The notes under the pieces are model-generated. The model saw only the letters and a list, made by a program, of their open reading frames with translations, was not told where the DNA came from and made no database searches. A program made the position numbers and the translations under genes. Of a stretch of 64,000 nt of DNA, positions 33,344-41,259 are shown piece after piece. Origin of the DNA: Streptomyces sp. WM6386 (GTDB lineage: Bacteria; Actinomycetota; Actinomycetes; Streptomycetales; Streptomycetaceae); the NCBI RefSeq assembly GCF_000972385.1, contig NZ_JXTE01000048.1:1-64000 (forward strand), in the 5' to 3' direction. Within the stretch, counting starts at the first letter, position 1. Every line of letters starts with the position of its first letter.

Positions 33344-35407
33344 TCACTTCTCCAGCGCCGCCGCGAGCGCGACACCGTCGACCCGCCCGGACGCCAGCCG
33401 GGGCAGCCGGTCGAGAACGTGCACGGTGGGCGGCGGCCAGCCCGCGGGCCAGGCGCGGCGCACGGCACGGCGCCACACACGGGGGTCGGGGTCCGTGCCC
33501 GCGGTCGGCACCACGGCGGCCCGGACCCGCAGCGCCCCGCCGTCACCGGTCACGACCGCGGCTTCCCGGACCCCGGGCAGCGCGGCGAGCACCGTCTCGG
33601 CCTCGGCACGGTCCAGGGTGCGCCCGACCCACTGCCGCACCTGGTCCGCGGTGCCCAGCAGCCGGACCCGGCCGTCCGCGTCGATCCAGGCACGGAACCC
33701 ACCGGGACGCGGGTCGTCGCCGACGCCCAGCAGCCCCGCGATCCCCCGGGGCAGGGTGCGCCCCTCGGGGTCGGCCACCCGCAGCGGGCGGCCGGGCGCC
33801 GGGTCGGTGAGCCAGATGCCGTACGGGTCCTGCGCCCGCCAGTCGCACACGCCGAGCCGCCCGAGGGCGGGGTCGACGACGTCCAGCAGGACCCGGCCGC
33901 CCGCACTTCGGTAAGCGGCGACCGCGGGCGTCGGCAGGAACTGCTCGACGGGACAGTGCACGAGCGGGGTGGCCGTCGGGCCGGTCGCCGCGGCGGCGGC
34001 GAGTTCTGGGAACGACCCGCGCGCGGTGGGCGGCAGGGTGTCGGTGTCCCCGTCCGGCACGGGGTCCTCGGCGGGACGTACATGGGGTTCGGCGAAGGTG
34101 TGCAGCGAGGCGTCGGGCCGCTCCGTGAGGGCGCCGAGCAGACGGGTGAAGTCGGCCGTGAGGCGCCGCGCGCCGGCCTGGTCGAGGGCGGTCGGGGTGA
34201 AGTCGAGCCGTCCGTAGGCGGCGTCGCCCTCGCGGCGCAGTTGCAGGATGAGGTCGAAGGACCGCGTCGAGTTGGGCGCGAAGAAGTCCCAGTCGAACTC
34301 CAGACCCGCCACCTCGCCCAGGTCGCGCGCGACCGACGGATAGGACACGCCGATCCGGTCGAAGGCGCCCTGACCGACGTCCACGCCGTGACGTCGGCGC
34401 AGTTCGCGCAGGACCCAGCTGAACGGGACCCGGCGATGGCGGTGGACAAGGCCGAGCGCCTCCCCCGCGGCCGCCAGCAGGTCCCGGAACGTCGTCTCGG
34501 GTGTCACCTCCATCAGACACGGCACGACATTGACCTGGAGGCCGATGTGGTCCCGGGTCTCGGGCACGCTGGTGTCCACCGGGATGCCCAGGACGAAACG
34601 GCGGTTGCCGTACCCGTGCAGGACCGCCGCGGCACAGGCCACCAGGCCGGTGAAGAAGCTGACGCCCGTCCGCCGGGTGAGCTCGCGCAGCCGGGCGCAG
34701 TGCGCGGCGGGCAGGTCGAAACGGGGCGTCGGCCGCACCGTGGCGTCCTCGTCGGTGCCGGCGGAGCGGGGCAGGACCAGACCGGGCAGGTCGAGCAGAC
34801 CGGCGGTCAGCCAGTACCGGACGACGTCGTCCAGCTCCTCGTCGATCGCCGGGTGCTCGGGCAGGGCGTGATTCTCGCGCGAGGGCCGGGGGCCGGTGGC
34901 GAGGGCGCGCAGGAACTGGCGGGCGAAGACGAACTTGGAGCGCCCGTCGAAGGCGATGTGGTGGACGCCGACGACCAGGGTGTGCCGGTCGGGTCCGTGC
35001 GTCAGCAGGGAGAAGGTGATCGGCGAGCGGGTGGTCAGGTCCCAGGGCCCGACCCGGTGCGCCCGGTACCAGTCCCGGGCCACGGATAGCTCCTGCCCCG
35101 CTGCGGCGGCGAGCTCCAACTCCTCGAACTGGAGCACATCCGGCGCCGGACGGATCGCCATCCGCGCCTCGCCGCCCTCGGTGACCAGCCCCCGGAGCTG
35201 CGGATGATCCTCACACACGTCCAGGCACGCCGCCCGCACCCGCTCCGCGCTCACCCCACCCCTGATGAGCACCGACAGAAACCCACCGTTGATGGACCGC
35301 GGATGCAACTGCTGCTCCAGCCACATCGCCTCCTGCGCGGGAGACAACCGCACGAGCACCGGCGCATCGACCGACCGCCCGTCCGCCACCCCCGCCGTCT
35401 CAGCCAC
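33344..35407 (-). CDS. NRPS protein: condensation domain fused to degenerate A subdomain
   Basis: This 687-residue protein starts at GTG 35407, overlapping the stop of the upstream A-domain gene by eight bases. An ATG at 35431 is the alternative start. The condensation domain opens with VRLSPAQEAMWLEQQLHPRS and has the intact catalytic motif HHIAFDG. It is followed by GIPVDTSVPETRDHIGLQVNVVP. The last ~200 residues contain only a partial adenylation fold (ADPEGRTLPRG ... WIDADGRVRLLGTADQVRQWVGRTLDRAEAETVLAALPGVREAAVV). The A10-like string is SGRVDG, so the lysine is lost. There is no carrier domain. It must act on trans-loaded carriers and may join the second adenylation protein's residue. 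Confidence 0.87.
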   Translation of the reverse strand: MAETAGVADGRSVDAPVLVRLSPAQEAMWLEQQLHPRSINGGFLSVLIRGGVSAERVRAACLDVCEDHPQLRGLVTEGGEARMAIRPAPDVLQFEELELAAAAGQELSVARDWYRAHRVGPWDLTTRSPITFSLLTHGPDRHTLVVGVHHIAFDGRSKFVFARQFLRALATGPRPSRENHALPEHPAIDEELDDVVRYWLTAGLLDLPGLVLPRSAGTDEDATVRPTPRFDLPAAHCARLRELTRRTGVSFFTGLVACAAAVLHGYGNRRFVLGIPVDTSVPETRDHIGLQVNVVPCLMEVTPETTFRDLLAAAGEALGLVHRHRRVPFSWVLRELRRRHGVDVGQGAFDRIGVSYPSVARDLGEVAGLEFDWDFFAPNSTRSFDLILQLRREGDAAYGRLDFTPTALDQAGARRLTADFTRLLGALTERPDASLHTFAEPHVRPAEDPVPDGDTDTLPPTARGSFPELAAAAATGPTATPLVHCPVEQFLPTPAVAAYRSAGGRVLLDVVDPALGRLGVCDWRAQDPYGIWLTDPAPGRPLRVADPEGRTLPRGIAGLLGVGDDPRPGGFRAWIDADGRVRLLGTADQVRQWVGRTLDRAEAETVLAALPGVREAAVVTGDGGALRVRAAVVPTAGTDPDPRVWRRAVRRAWPAGWPPPTVHVLDRLPRLASGRVDGVALAAALEK

Positions 35408-37025
35408 GCGTTCCCCCCGCCCCCACCGCATCCGGCAGTTCGCGGCGGGCGAGCTTGCCGTTGGCCGTCAGGGGGAGTTCCGGTACGAGGACGAAGCGGG
35501 CCGGGATCATGTAGTCGGGCAGGGCGGCCGCACAGGCTGTGCGCAACGCGCCGACGTCGGGGGCCCGGTCCTCGCCGGCCGGGACGACGTAGGCCTGCAG
35601 CGCGGTCGTGCGGTCCGTGCCGAGGCCGACGACGGCGACCCGGCGCACCCCGGGGACCCGGCTCAGCACGGCCTCGACCTCACCCGGCTCCACGCGGTAC
35701 CCGCGGACCTTGAGCTGGTCGTCGATACGGCCGACGAAGTGCAGCAGGCCGTCCTCCAGGCGCACCAGATCGCCGGTGCGGTAGCCGCGCCGGGTGCCGC
35801 CGTCGACGTGCGGCAGCTCCTGGAACCGTTCCTCGGTCAGCCGCTCGTCGCCGAGGTACCCCGTGGCCAGGCAGCGGCCGGTGACGACGAGTTCGGCCTC
35901 CTCGCCCTCGGCGAAGGGGCCGAGGACCCCGTCCCGCAGCCGCAGCAGCCCGGCACCGGCCACGCAGCCGCCGAGCGGCGGATGCGCGGGCCACCGGGCC
36001 GGGTCCTGGGGCAGCCGGTACTCGGTGACGACATGCGTCTCGCTGGGCCCGTACTGGTTGACCAGGGTCGCGTCCAGGCCCGCGAACAGCGCCCGCACCT
36101 CGTCGTTGACGACGAGCCGCTCGCCCGCGACGACGACCTCCCGCAGCGCGGACAGCCGATGCCCGGTCACCGGCACCGCGACGGCCAGCGCGTGCAGGGA
36201 CGCCACCGGCAGGAAGGCGCGGGCGATGTCGTACCGCTCCAGCACGCCGGCGAGCAGGAACGGGTCGCGGCGGGTGATGTCGTCGACCACGACCAGCGGC
36301 GCGCCCGCGACCCAGGCCGCCACCAGCTCCTGGAACCCGACGTCGAACCCGACGGACGCGGCATGCAGCGTGCGCGGCACCTCGCCCCGCTCCCACCCGT
36401 CCAGATGCCAGCCGGCCAGCCCCTCGAGAACCACCGGCGGAACCGCCACACACTTGGGCGTCCCCGTGGAACCGGAGGTGGCGACGACGTAGGCGACAGG
36501 ACCGCTCCGATCGACCGCGGACCCCCCGCTCGCGCCCGAACCAGTCCGACCGAGCCCCTCGCCCGCCCCCGGCACCGAGCCCGCGCGACCGGGCCCCGCG
36601 TCCGTGCCCGAGCCCGGGCCGGCCCCCTCGGCCGCCCGTTGCGCGGTCACGGCCGACGTCCCGACCCCGAGCGTCGTCACATCCGGACCGAGGTCCATCG
36701 ATGCCGGGGCGTCGGTCAGGGCCAGTCGGACGTCCGCCGTGTCGATGATCCGGTCCAGGCGCTCGGCCGGCAGCCCCGGGTCCAGGGCGACGACCGCGGC
36801 CCCCGCCCGCCAGATGCCGAGCACGGCCGCGCACCGCCACCAGCCGCGCACCGCCAGCACCCCGACGTACGCGCCGGGCGCCACGCCCCGTTCGGCGAGC
36901 GCGGCCGCGATCCGGGCGGAGGCCGCGTCCAGCTGGGCGTATGTGTACTCGGTGTCCTCGTGCACCACCGCGACCCGGTCCGCGTACTTCTCGCACGCGG
37001 CGACCAGCAGCTCGGTGAGCGGCAT
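35400..37025 (-). CDS. Stand-alone NRPS adenylation domain, proline-like code
   Basis: This 541-residue adenylation protein has YTYAQLD (A1), ATSGSTGTPKC (A3), NQYGPSETH (A5), AELVVTG (A6), YRTGDLVRL (A7), FVGRIDDQLKVRGYRVEPGEVE (A8) and TANGKLARREL (A10, lysine present). Residues at PheA specificity positions read D-V-Q-F-V-A-Q-V-V, close to known proline codes (DVQFIAHVV-like), with Gln for His at 322. Proline or a related cyclic imino acid is tentative. A Gly/Ser/Ala-rich insertion (about 120-170) lies between A2 and A3, where the valine-type protein has its repeat linker. The start overlaps the asnB-type stop by one base (TGATG). Confidence 0.88.
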   Translation of the reverse strand: MPLTELLVAACEKYADRVAVVHEDTEYTYAQLDAASARIAAALAERGVAPGAYVGVLAVRGWWRCAAVLGIWRAGAAVVALDPGLPAERLDRIIDTADVRLALTDAPASMDLGPDVTTLGVGTSAVTAQRAAEGAGPGSGTDAGPGRAGSVPGAGEGLGRTGSGASGGSAVDRSGPVAYVVATSGSTGTPKCVAVPPVVLEGLAGWHLDGWERGEVPRTLHAASVGFDVGFQELVAAWVAGAPLVVVDDITRRDPFLLAGVLERYDIARAFLPVASLHALAVAVPVTGHRLSALREVVVAGERLVVNDEVRALFAGLDATLVNQYGPSETHVVTEYRLPQDPARWPAHPPLGGCVAGAGLLRLRDGVLGPFAEGEEAELVVTGRCLATGYLGDERLTEERFQELPHVDGGTRRGYRTGDLVRLEDGLLHFVGRIDDQLKVRGYRVEPGEVEAVLSRVPGVRRVAVVGLGTDRTTALQAYVVPAGEDRAPDVGALRTACAAALPDYMIPARFVLVPELPLTANGKLARRELPDAVGAGGTRG

Positions 37026-38863
37026 CAGAGCTCGACCCGTACGCCGGACTCGAACCAGTGGTCCAGCTGTACGGCCGCCTCGATGCTCATCCGGGTCACC
37101 CCTGCCCGTAGCCCGTAAGTGGGGTCGGTCAGCACGGACTCGACGCGCGCGGGGTCGAGCAGGTCGTTCACCCGGGCACCGGGCCGCTCGGTGATGTCCT
37201 TCAGCTGGGCGCGCAGCGCGGTGCGGTAGGCGGGGTCCTGGACCGTCGGGTACGGCGACTTCTTCCGCTGGAGGACCGCCTCCGGCAGCAGGTCACGGAC
37301 CGCGGCCCGCAGCAGGCTCTTCTCCCGCCCGTCGGCGACCTTCATCTCCCACGGCACGTTGTAGACGTACTCGGCGAGTTCGTGGTCGCAGAACGGCACC
37401 CGGCCCTCGATGGACGCGGCCATCCCGAGGCGGTCCTTGCGGTCGAGGATGACCCGCAGATAGCGGGTCATGTTGAGGTACGTGATCTCCCGCATCCGGC
37501 GTTCGTGCGCGGACTCCTCACCGCTCAGCGGAACCTCGGCGACGGCCTCCTCGTAGCGGGCCTGGGTGTACCCGGCGAAGTCGAGCTCGTGGTACAGCTC
37601 CCGGTCCAGGAGTCCGGACAGGAACTCCATCTGGTGCGAGGCGCCGAGCCAGGGGAAGGTCCTGGACTTCACGTAGAACGGGTCGTGGAACCACATGTAG
37701 CCGCCGAACAGCTCGTCCGAGCCGTCCCCGGTGAGGGTGACCGTGCAGAAGCGGCGGACCTCCTGGGAGAGCCGGTACAGCGACACGTACATGTCGAGTC
37801 CGGCGACGGGCCGCTCATGGGCGCGCACCACGGCCGCCTGGGCCTCGCGGTCGGCCAGGTGGTCCCGGTCGACGAGCAGCTCGCGGTGCTCACTGCCCAG
37901 ATGCGCGGCCATCTTGGCGACGTAGGGGGCGTCCGGGGAGTCGTGCACCTCGTCGGGGCGGAAGTTCTCCAGATGGTAGGCGAACTCCATGGAGAACGTC
38001 TGGAGCCGGTCGCCGCCGCCGAGGGAGCGGTTGACCAGGGCGCAGACCGCGCTGGAGTCCAGGCCGCCGGAGAGCATCGAGGAGATCGGCACGTCCGAGA
38101 TCACCTGGCGCCGGACGATGTCCTCCAGCATCTCGCGCACGGTCCGTTCCGTGGTGGCGAGGTCGTCGGTGTGCTCGCGCGGGGTGAAGTTCCAGTAGCG
38201 GGCGCGGCGGACGCCGGCGCGCGAGTAGCGGACGACCTCGCCCGGGATCACCTCCCGGGTGTGCCGGAACACCGACAGGCCCGGGGTGGGGGTGAAGGAC
38301 AGCGCCTCCAGCAGTCCGGTCCGGTCCACGACCGGCTCGACCAGGCCGGTGGCGAACAGCGCCTTGGGTTCGGAGCCGAAGGCGAAGCCGTCCGGGGTCT
38401 CGGCGTAGAAGAGTGGGTAGATGCCGAACCGGTCGCGGATCAGGACGAGTTCCTCGGTCCGTACGTCCCACACGGCGAAGGCGAACATGCCGCGCAGCCG
38501 TTCGGCGCAGGCCGGGCCCCACTCCTGGTAGGCGCGCAGCACCACCTCGGTGTCGCTGCGGTCGCGGAACTCATGGCCCCGGCCGCGCAGTTCCTCGCGC
38601 AGCTCGGCGAAGTTGAAGACCTCGCCGGTGTAGTTGAGCACGACGGTCTCGCGACCCGCCGCGTCGGTGGCGACGGCGGGCTGGTGTCCGCCCGACAGGT
38701 CGACCACGGCGAGCCTGCGGGGCACGAACAGGGCTCTCGGAGAGGACCACTCGCTGACTTCGTCCGGACCGCGCAGGGCGAGCGCGCCACGCATCGACTC
38801 GACCAGGTCGGAGCGGTGCGCGAGGTCCTGGGTGAAGGAGACAAGGCCGACTATGCCGCACAT
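37025..38863 (-). CDS. Asparagine synthetase-type glutamine-dependent amidotransferase
   Basis: This 612-residue AsnB-family enzyme starts at ATG 38863, giving the catalytic N-terminal Cys in MCGIVGLVSF. The glutaminase domain (1-~210) shows RGPDEVSEW, RRLAVVDLSGGHQP and NYTGEVFNFAELREEL. The synthetase domain has the P-loop SMLSGGLDSSAVCAL and TGDGSDELFGGYMW with DRKDRLGMAASIEGRVPFCDHELAEY. Both active sites look intact. It makes an amide from a carboxylate by adenylation and glutamine-derived ammonia. First gene of the leftward cluster operon, it may amidate a dicarboxylic building block or product rather than aspartate. Housekeeping asparagine synthesis cannot be excluded. Confidence 0.9.
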   Translation of the reverse strand: MCGIVGLVSFTQDLAHRSDLVESMRGALALRGPDEVSEWSSPRALFVPRRLAVVDLSGGHQPAVATDAAGRETVVLNYTGEVFNFAELREELRGRGHEFRDRSDTEVVLRAYQEWGPACAERLRGMFAFAVWDVRTEELVLIRDRFGIYPLFYAETPDGFAFGSEPKALFATGLVEPVVDRTGLLEALSFTPTPGLSVFRHTREVIPGEVVRYSRAGVRRARYWNFTPREHTDDLATTERTVREMLEDIVRRQVISDVPISSMLSGGLDSSAVCALVNRSLGGGDRLQTFSMEFAYHLENFRPDEVHDSPDAPYVAKMAAHLGSEHRELLVDRDHLADREAQAAVVRAHERPVAGLDMYVSLYRLSQEVRRFCTVTLTGDGSDELFGGYMWFHDPFYVKSRTFPWLGASHQMEFLSGLLDRELYHELDFAGYTQARYEEAVAEVPLSGEESAHERRMREITYLNMTRYLRVILDRKDRLGMAASIEGRVPFCDHELAEYVYNVPWEMKVADGREKSLLRAAVRDLLPEAVLQRKKSPYPTVQDPAYRTALRAQLKDITERPGARVNDLLDPARVESVLTDPTYGLRAGVTRMSIEAAVQLDHWFESGVRVEL

Positions 38864-38942
38864 GGAAAGAACGCTCCCAGCGTCGCGTGCAGGGTGACGA
38901 AGGCGAGGATCACGCGCGACGCACCCGTGCGTCACCCCGGTT

Positions 38943-38956
38943 GGCAGCTAGTTGCC
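38943..38956. promoter_or_regulatory. Candidate cluster operator GGCAGCTAGTTGCC
   Basis: This near-palindromic 14-mer differs at only three positions from GGCAGGTTGCTGCC (22455-22468), both fitting GGCAGSTWGYTGCC. It lies 80 bases upstream of the leftward asnB-type start, in the divergent region shared with the uridine kinase-like gene. Confidence 0.6.
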
Positions 38957-39117
38957 AGGTCTGGTGTTGTGGCTTCCCGGGCCGCGCGCCGCGTGCGAAC
39001 CGGCGACTCGCCCAGGGTGACCGCGGCGGCACCGACGGTGCTCGGCATGTGACGCGCACTGCAAAGCCGGTCCGCGGGGTCGATGAACAGCAGGTGAATG
39101 CCGCACACTGGTGTCCC

Positions 39118-39756
39118 GTGAGTTCCCCTTCGTCCATACCGACGCGAGTCGTGCTGCTCTGCGGCCCCTCCGGCTCCGGCAAGTCCCTTCTCGCGGCCCG
39201 TTCCGGTCTTCCGGTCCTCAGGCTCGACGACTTCTACAAGGAGGGCGACGACCCGACTCTGCCGCTGGTGGCGGGGAGCTCCGACATCGACTGGGACCAC
39301 CCGGAGTCCTGGGACGCGGACGTGGCCGTCGCGGCGATCGTCGAGCTGTGCGGCACGGGTCGTACGGACGTCCCCCAGTACGACCTCTCGCTGAGCGCCC
39401 GTACCGGCGCGGAGACCGTCGACATCGGCCGGACCCCGCTGTTCATCGCGGAGGGCATCTTCGCCGCGGAGATCGTCACACGCTGCCAGGAGCTCGGCGT
39501 GCTGGCCGACGCGCTGTGTCTGAGCCGCGGTCCCGTGCAGACGTTCCGGCGCCGGTTCCTGCGGGACCTCAAGGAGGGCCGCAAGTCGGTGCCGTTCCTG
39601 CTGCGCCGCGGCTGGCGGCTGATGCGCCAGGAACGCACGATCGTCTCCCGTCAGACCGCACTCGGCGCCCACGCCTGCGACAAGCACGAGGCGCTGGGCC
39701 GACTGGCCGCGGCCGCGGCGGGCCGCCGTCCGGCAGCTTCGACGCCGGCGGGCTGA
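39118..39756 (+). CDS. Uridine kinase-like P-loop protein
   Basis: This 212-residue P-loop kinase starts at GTG 39118. The Walker A motif is LLCGPSGSGKSLLAARSG. Next come the acceptor-like LDDFYKEGDDP and DIDWDHPESWD, both characteristic of uridine kinases/phosphoribulokinase-like enzymes. PLFIAEGIFAAEIV holds the Walker B-type region and TFRRRFLRDLKEGRKSVPFLLRRGW the Arg-rich lid. It probably phosphorylates uridine/cytidine with ATP or GTP, fitting the nearby nucleoside salvage genes. It marks the right border of the biosynthetic cluster and diverges from its leftward operon. Confidence 0.85.
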   Translation: MSSPSSIPTRVVLLCGPSGSGKSLLAARSGLPVLRLDDFYKEGDDPTLPLVAGSSDIDWDHPESWDADVAVAAIVELCGTGRTDVPQYDLSLSARTGAETVDIGRTPLFIAEGIFAAEIVTRCQELGVLADALCLSRGPVQTFRRRFLRDLKEGRKSVPFLLRRGWRLMRQERTIVSRQTALGAHACDKHEALGRLAAAAAGRRPAASTPAG

Positions 39757-39787
39757 ACGTCTTCGGCGCCTTCCGCGTCGTAGGGCC

Positions 39788-40111
39788 ATGACGATCACAC
39801 GTGGAACCCTGCTCGTGGCGGCCGCGCTGCTGGCCGCCACCGGATGCACGGGCGGTGAGGCCTCGGCCTCCTGCTCGGGCCTGGTGACCTACGACAGCCG
39901 TGACTATCTGCCCACCGAGAAGTCCGTCTTCACCGTCGGCGAGCGGCTGGGCACCGCCACCATCGCGGAGTGCGACGACACCCCGAACGACTCCGGGGAC
40001 GGCATCCCCGAGAGCAGGACCGGCGCGTACCGCATCGAGGGGGTCGATCCCGCCGTGGGCATCGCCGTCGGTGACAGCGCCGCCGAGGCGGCTCCCATGG
40101 CGGCCGGCTGA
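39788..40111 (+). CDS. Small putative lipoprotein
   Basis: This 107-residue protein has a lipoprotein signal peptide, TITRGTLLVAAALLAATGC, with the lipobox AATG-C. The mature region has two further cysteines (ASC, AEC) and acidic, Gly-rich sequence (DDTPNDSGDGIPESRTGAYRIEGVDPAVGIAVGD). No family is recognised. It follows the uridine kinase-like gene by 31 bases and may be co-transcribed. It is probably anchored on the outer face of the membrane. Confidence 0.78.
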   Translation: MTITRGTLLVAAALLAATGCTGGEASASCSGLVTYDSRDYLPTEKSVFTVGERLGTATIAECDDTPNDSGDGIPESRTGAYRIEGVDPAVGIAVGDSAAEAAPMAAG

Positions 40112-40118
40112 CCACACA

Positions 40119-40167
40119 CCAAAGCGGAACTGGACGGACCCCCCGGCCCTCCAGTCCCGCTCTTTGG
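40119..40167. terminator. Bidirectional hairpin between the lipoprotein gene and sigQ
   Basis: CCAAAGCGGAACTGGA (40119-40134) is matched by TCCAGTCCCGCTCTTTGG (40150-40167) with two irregular positions. It lies between convergent genes. Confidence 0.8.
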
Positions 40168-40285
40168 TGCTTCCCCCGTGGTGGTGCTTCCCCCGATTTC
40201 CCCCCGGTACTGCTCCCCCGTGTTACCGCACCACCGCGCTACCGCTCCCCCGCGGTGCTCCCCCGTGGTGGTGCTCCCCCGACCC
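40162..40285. repeat. C-rich degenerate direct repeats (TCCCCCG core) downstream of sigQ
   Basis: At least seven copies of a YTCCCCCG core, several inside the longer string CTTCCCCCGTGGTGGTGC, occur in 120 bases just after the sigQ stop. Three more copies lie in the sigQ 5' coding region (about 40821-40870). The spacing is irregular and the function unknown. Confidence 0.6.
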
Positions 40286-41029
40286 TCAGGCGACAAGCTC
40301 CCCGAAGGCGTCCTCCTCGTCACGGCCGAAGCTGAGGACCTCGTCCTCGCGCAGCCGGCGCAGCGACCGCCAGATGCTGGACTTCACCGTGCCGACACTG
40401 ATGTCGAGGATGTCCGCGATCTCCGGGTCGGTGCGGCCCTCGTAGTAACGAAGGACCAGCATCGTCCGCTGGAGTTCGGGCAGCCGGGCCAGCGCCTGCC
40501 ACAGGACCGCACGCAGCTCGGTGCCGCGCATCGCGTCCGTGTCGCCGGGCGTCTCCGGCAGTTCCTCGGTCGGGTACTCGTTCAGCTTGCGGCGGCGCCA
40601 CGCGCTGATGTGCAGATTCGTCATCGTCCGTCGCAGGTATCCCCCGACGGCCGCCTTGTCACTGATCCGGTCCCAGGCCTTGTACGTCGAGAACAGCGCG
40701 CTCTGCAGCAGGTCCTCGGCCTCGAAGCGGTCACCGGTCAGGTGGTAGGCGGTTGCGTACAGGGAGGCGCGGCGCTCCTGGACGTAGGCGGTGAACTCCG
40801 CCTCCGACAGCGAACGACGCTCCCCCGAGTCCTCCCTGTACGCGCTTCCCCCGTGTGCTTCCCCCGTGAAACCGTCAACCACCGTCATGTACGCGGTGTG
40901 CTGACGCCCAGCGCCGCGAGCGCACCCCCGCCCGCTCACGGCGCCGGACTTCTCGGAACCCCGGCCCCCGTTCACGTCGTGCAGACGCGTGATCACTGCG
41001 CTGGTGCTGTTGCTGTGCAGCGTGTTCAT
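40286..41029 (-). CDS. sigQ: ECF RNA polymerase sigma factor SigQ (SigE family)
   Basis: This sigma factor of up to 247 residues starts at ATG 41029; ATG 40888 would give 200. Region 2 reads FTAYVQERRASLYATAYHLTGDRFEAEDLLQSALFSTYKAWDRI. Region 4 reads RLPELQRTMLVLRYYEGRTDPEIADILDISVGTVKSSIWRSLRRLRED. The N terminus before region 2 is long, Gly/Ser/Arg-rich and low-complexity. Its divergent placement next to a response regulator and sensor kinase identifies it as SigQ of the AfsQ system, from memory of S. coelicolor. A perfect AfsQ1-type site lies 107 bases upstream, so direct activation by AfsQ1 is expected. The role is control of antibiotic production and nutrient stress. Confidence 0.88.
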   Translation of the reverse strand: MNTLHSNSTSAVITRLHDVNGGRGSEKSGAVSGRGCARGAGRQHTAYMTVVDGFTGEAHGGSAYREDSGERRSLSEAEFTAYVQERRASLYATAYHLTGDRFEAEDLLQSALFSTYKAWDRISDKAAVGGYLRRTMTNLHISAWRRRKLNEYPTEELPETPGDTDAMRGTELRAVLWQALARLPELQRTMLVLRYYEGRTDPEIADILDISVGTVKSSIWRSLRRLREDEVLSFGRDEEDAFGELVA

Positions 41030-41135
41030 CTCGCGCCCCCCGTCGTGGACTTCCGGTGTTCTGCTTTCCAGGCTGTGCTTCCTTGCCTGTGCCGAGAAGC
41101 TTGCCTTCGCACCTTCATGACCGTGTCCGCCGACT

Positions 41136-41151
41136 GTCACAGACCTGTCAC
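41136..41151. promoter_or_regulatory. AfsQ1-type binding site GTCAC-n6-GTCAC
   Basis: GTCACAGACCTGTCAC fits the published AfsQ1 consensus GTnAC-n6-GTnAC exactly. It lies in the divergent region, 107 bases from the sigQ start and 108 from afsQ1, suiting control of sigQ and autoregulation. A further single GTCAC half-site follows about 35 bases downstream. Confidence 0.85.
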
Positions 41152-41259
41152 AGGGGTCGGCCTCAGGGAAGACACGGCTTGGTCACAGAGAGCAGCGCTA
41201 CACGTACGTACCTGTACAGGTGTCGATACCGCACCCCGCCATGGGCCAGAATGAGCCCC

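Noticed and set aside
33344..35407. Complete C-A NRPS module
   Set aside because: Motifs A1-A7 are absent and the A10 lysine is replaced, so only a C domain plus an A remnant can be supported.
40162..40285. Possible CRISPR-like array
   Set aside because: The repeats are short, irregularly spaced and C-rich, with no uniform spacers or cas genes.
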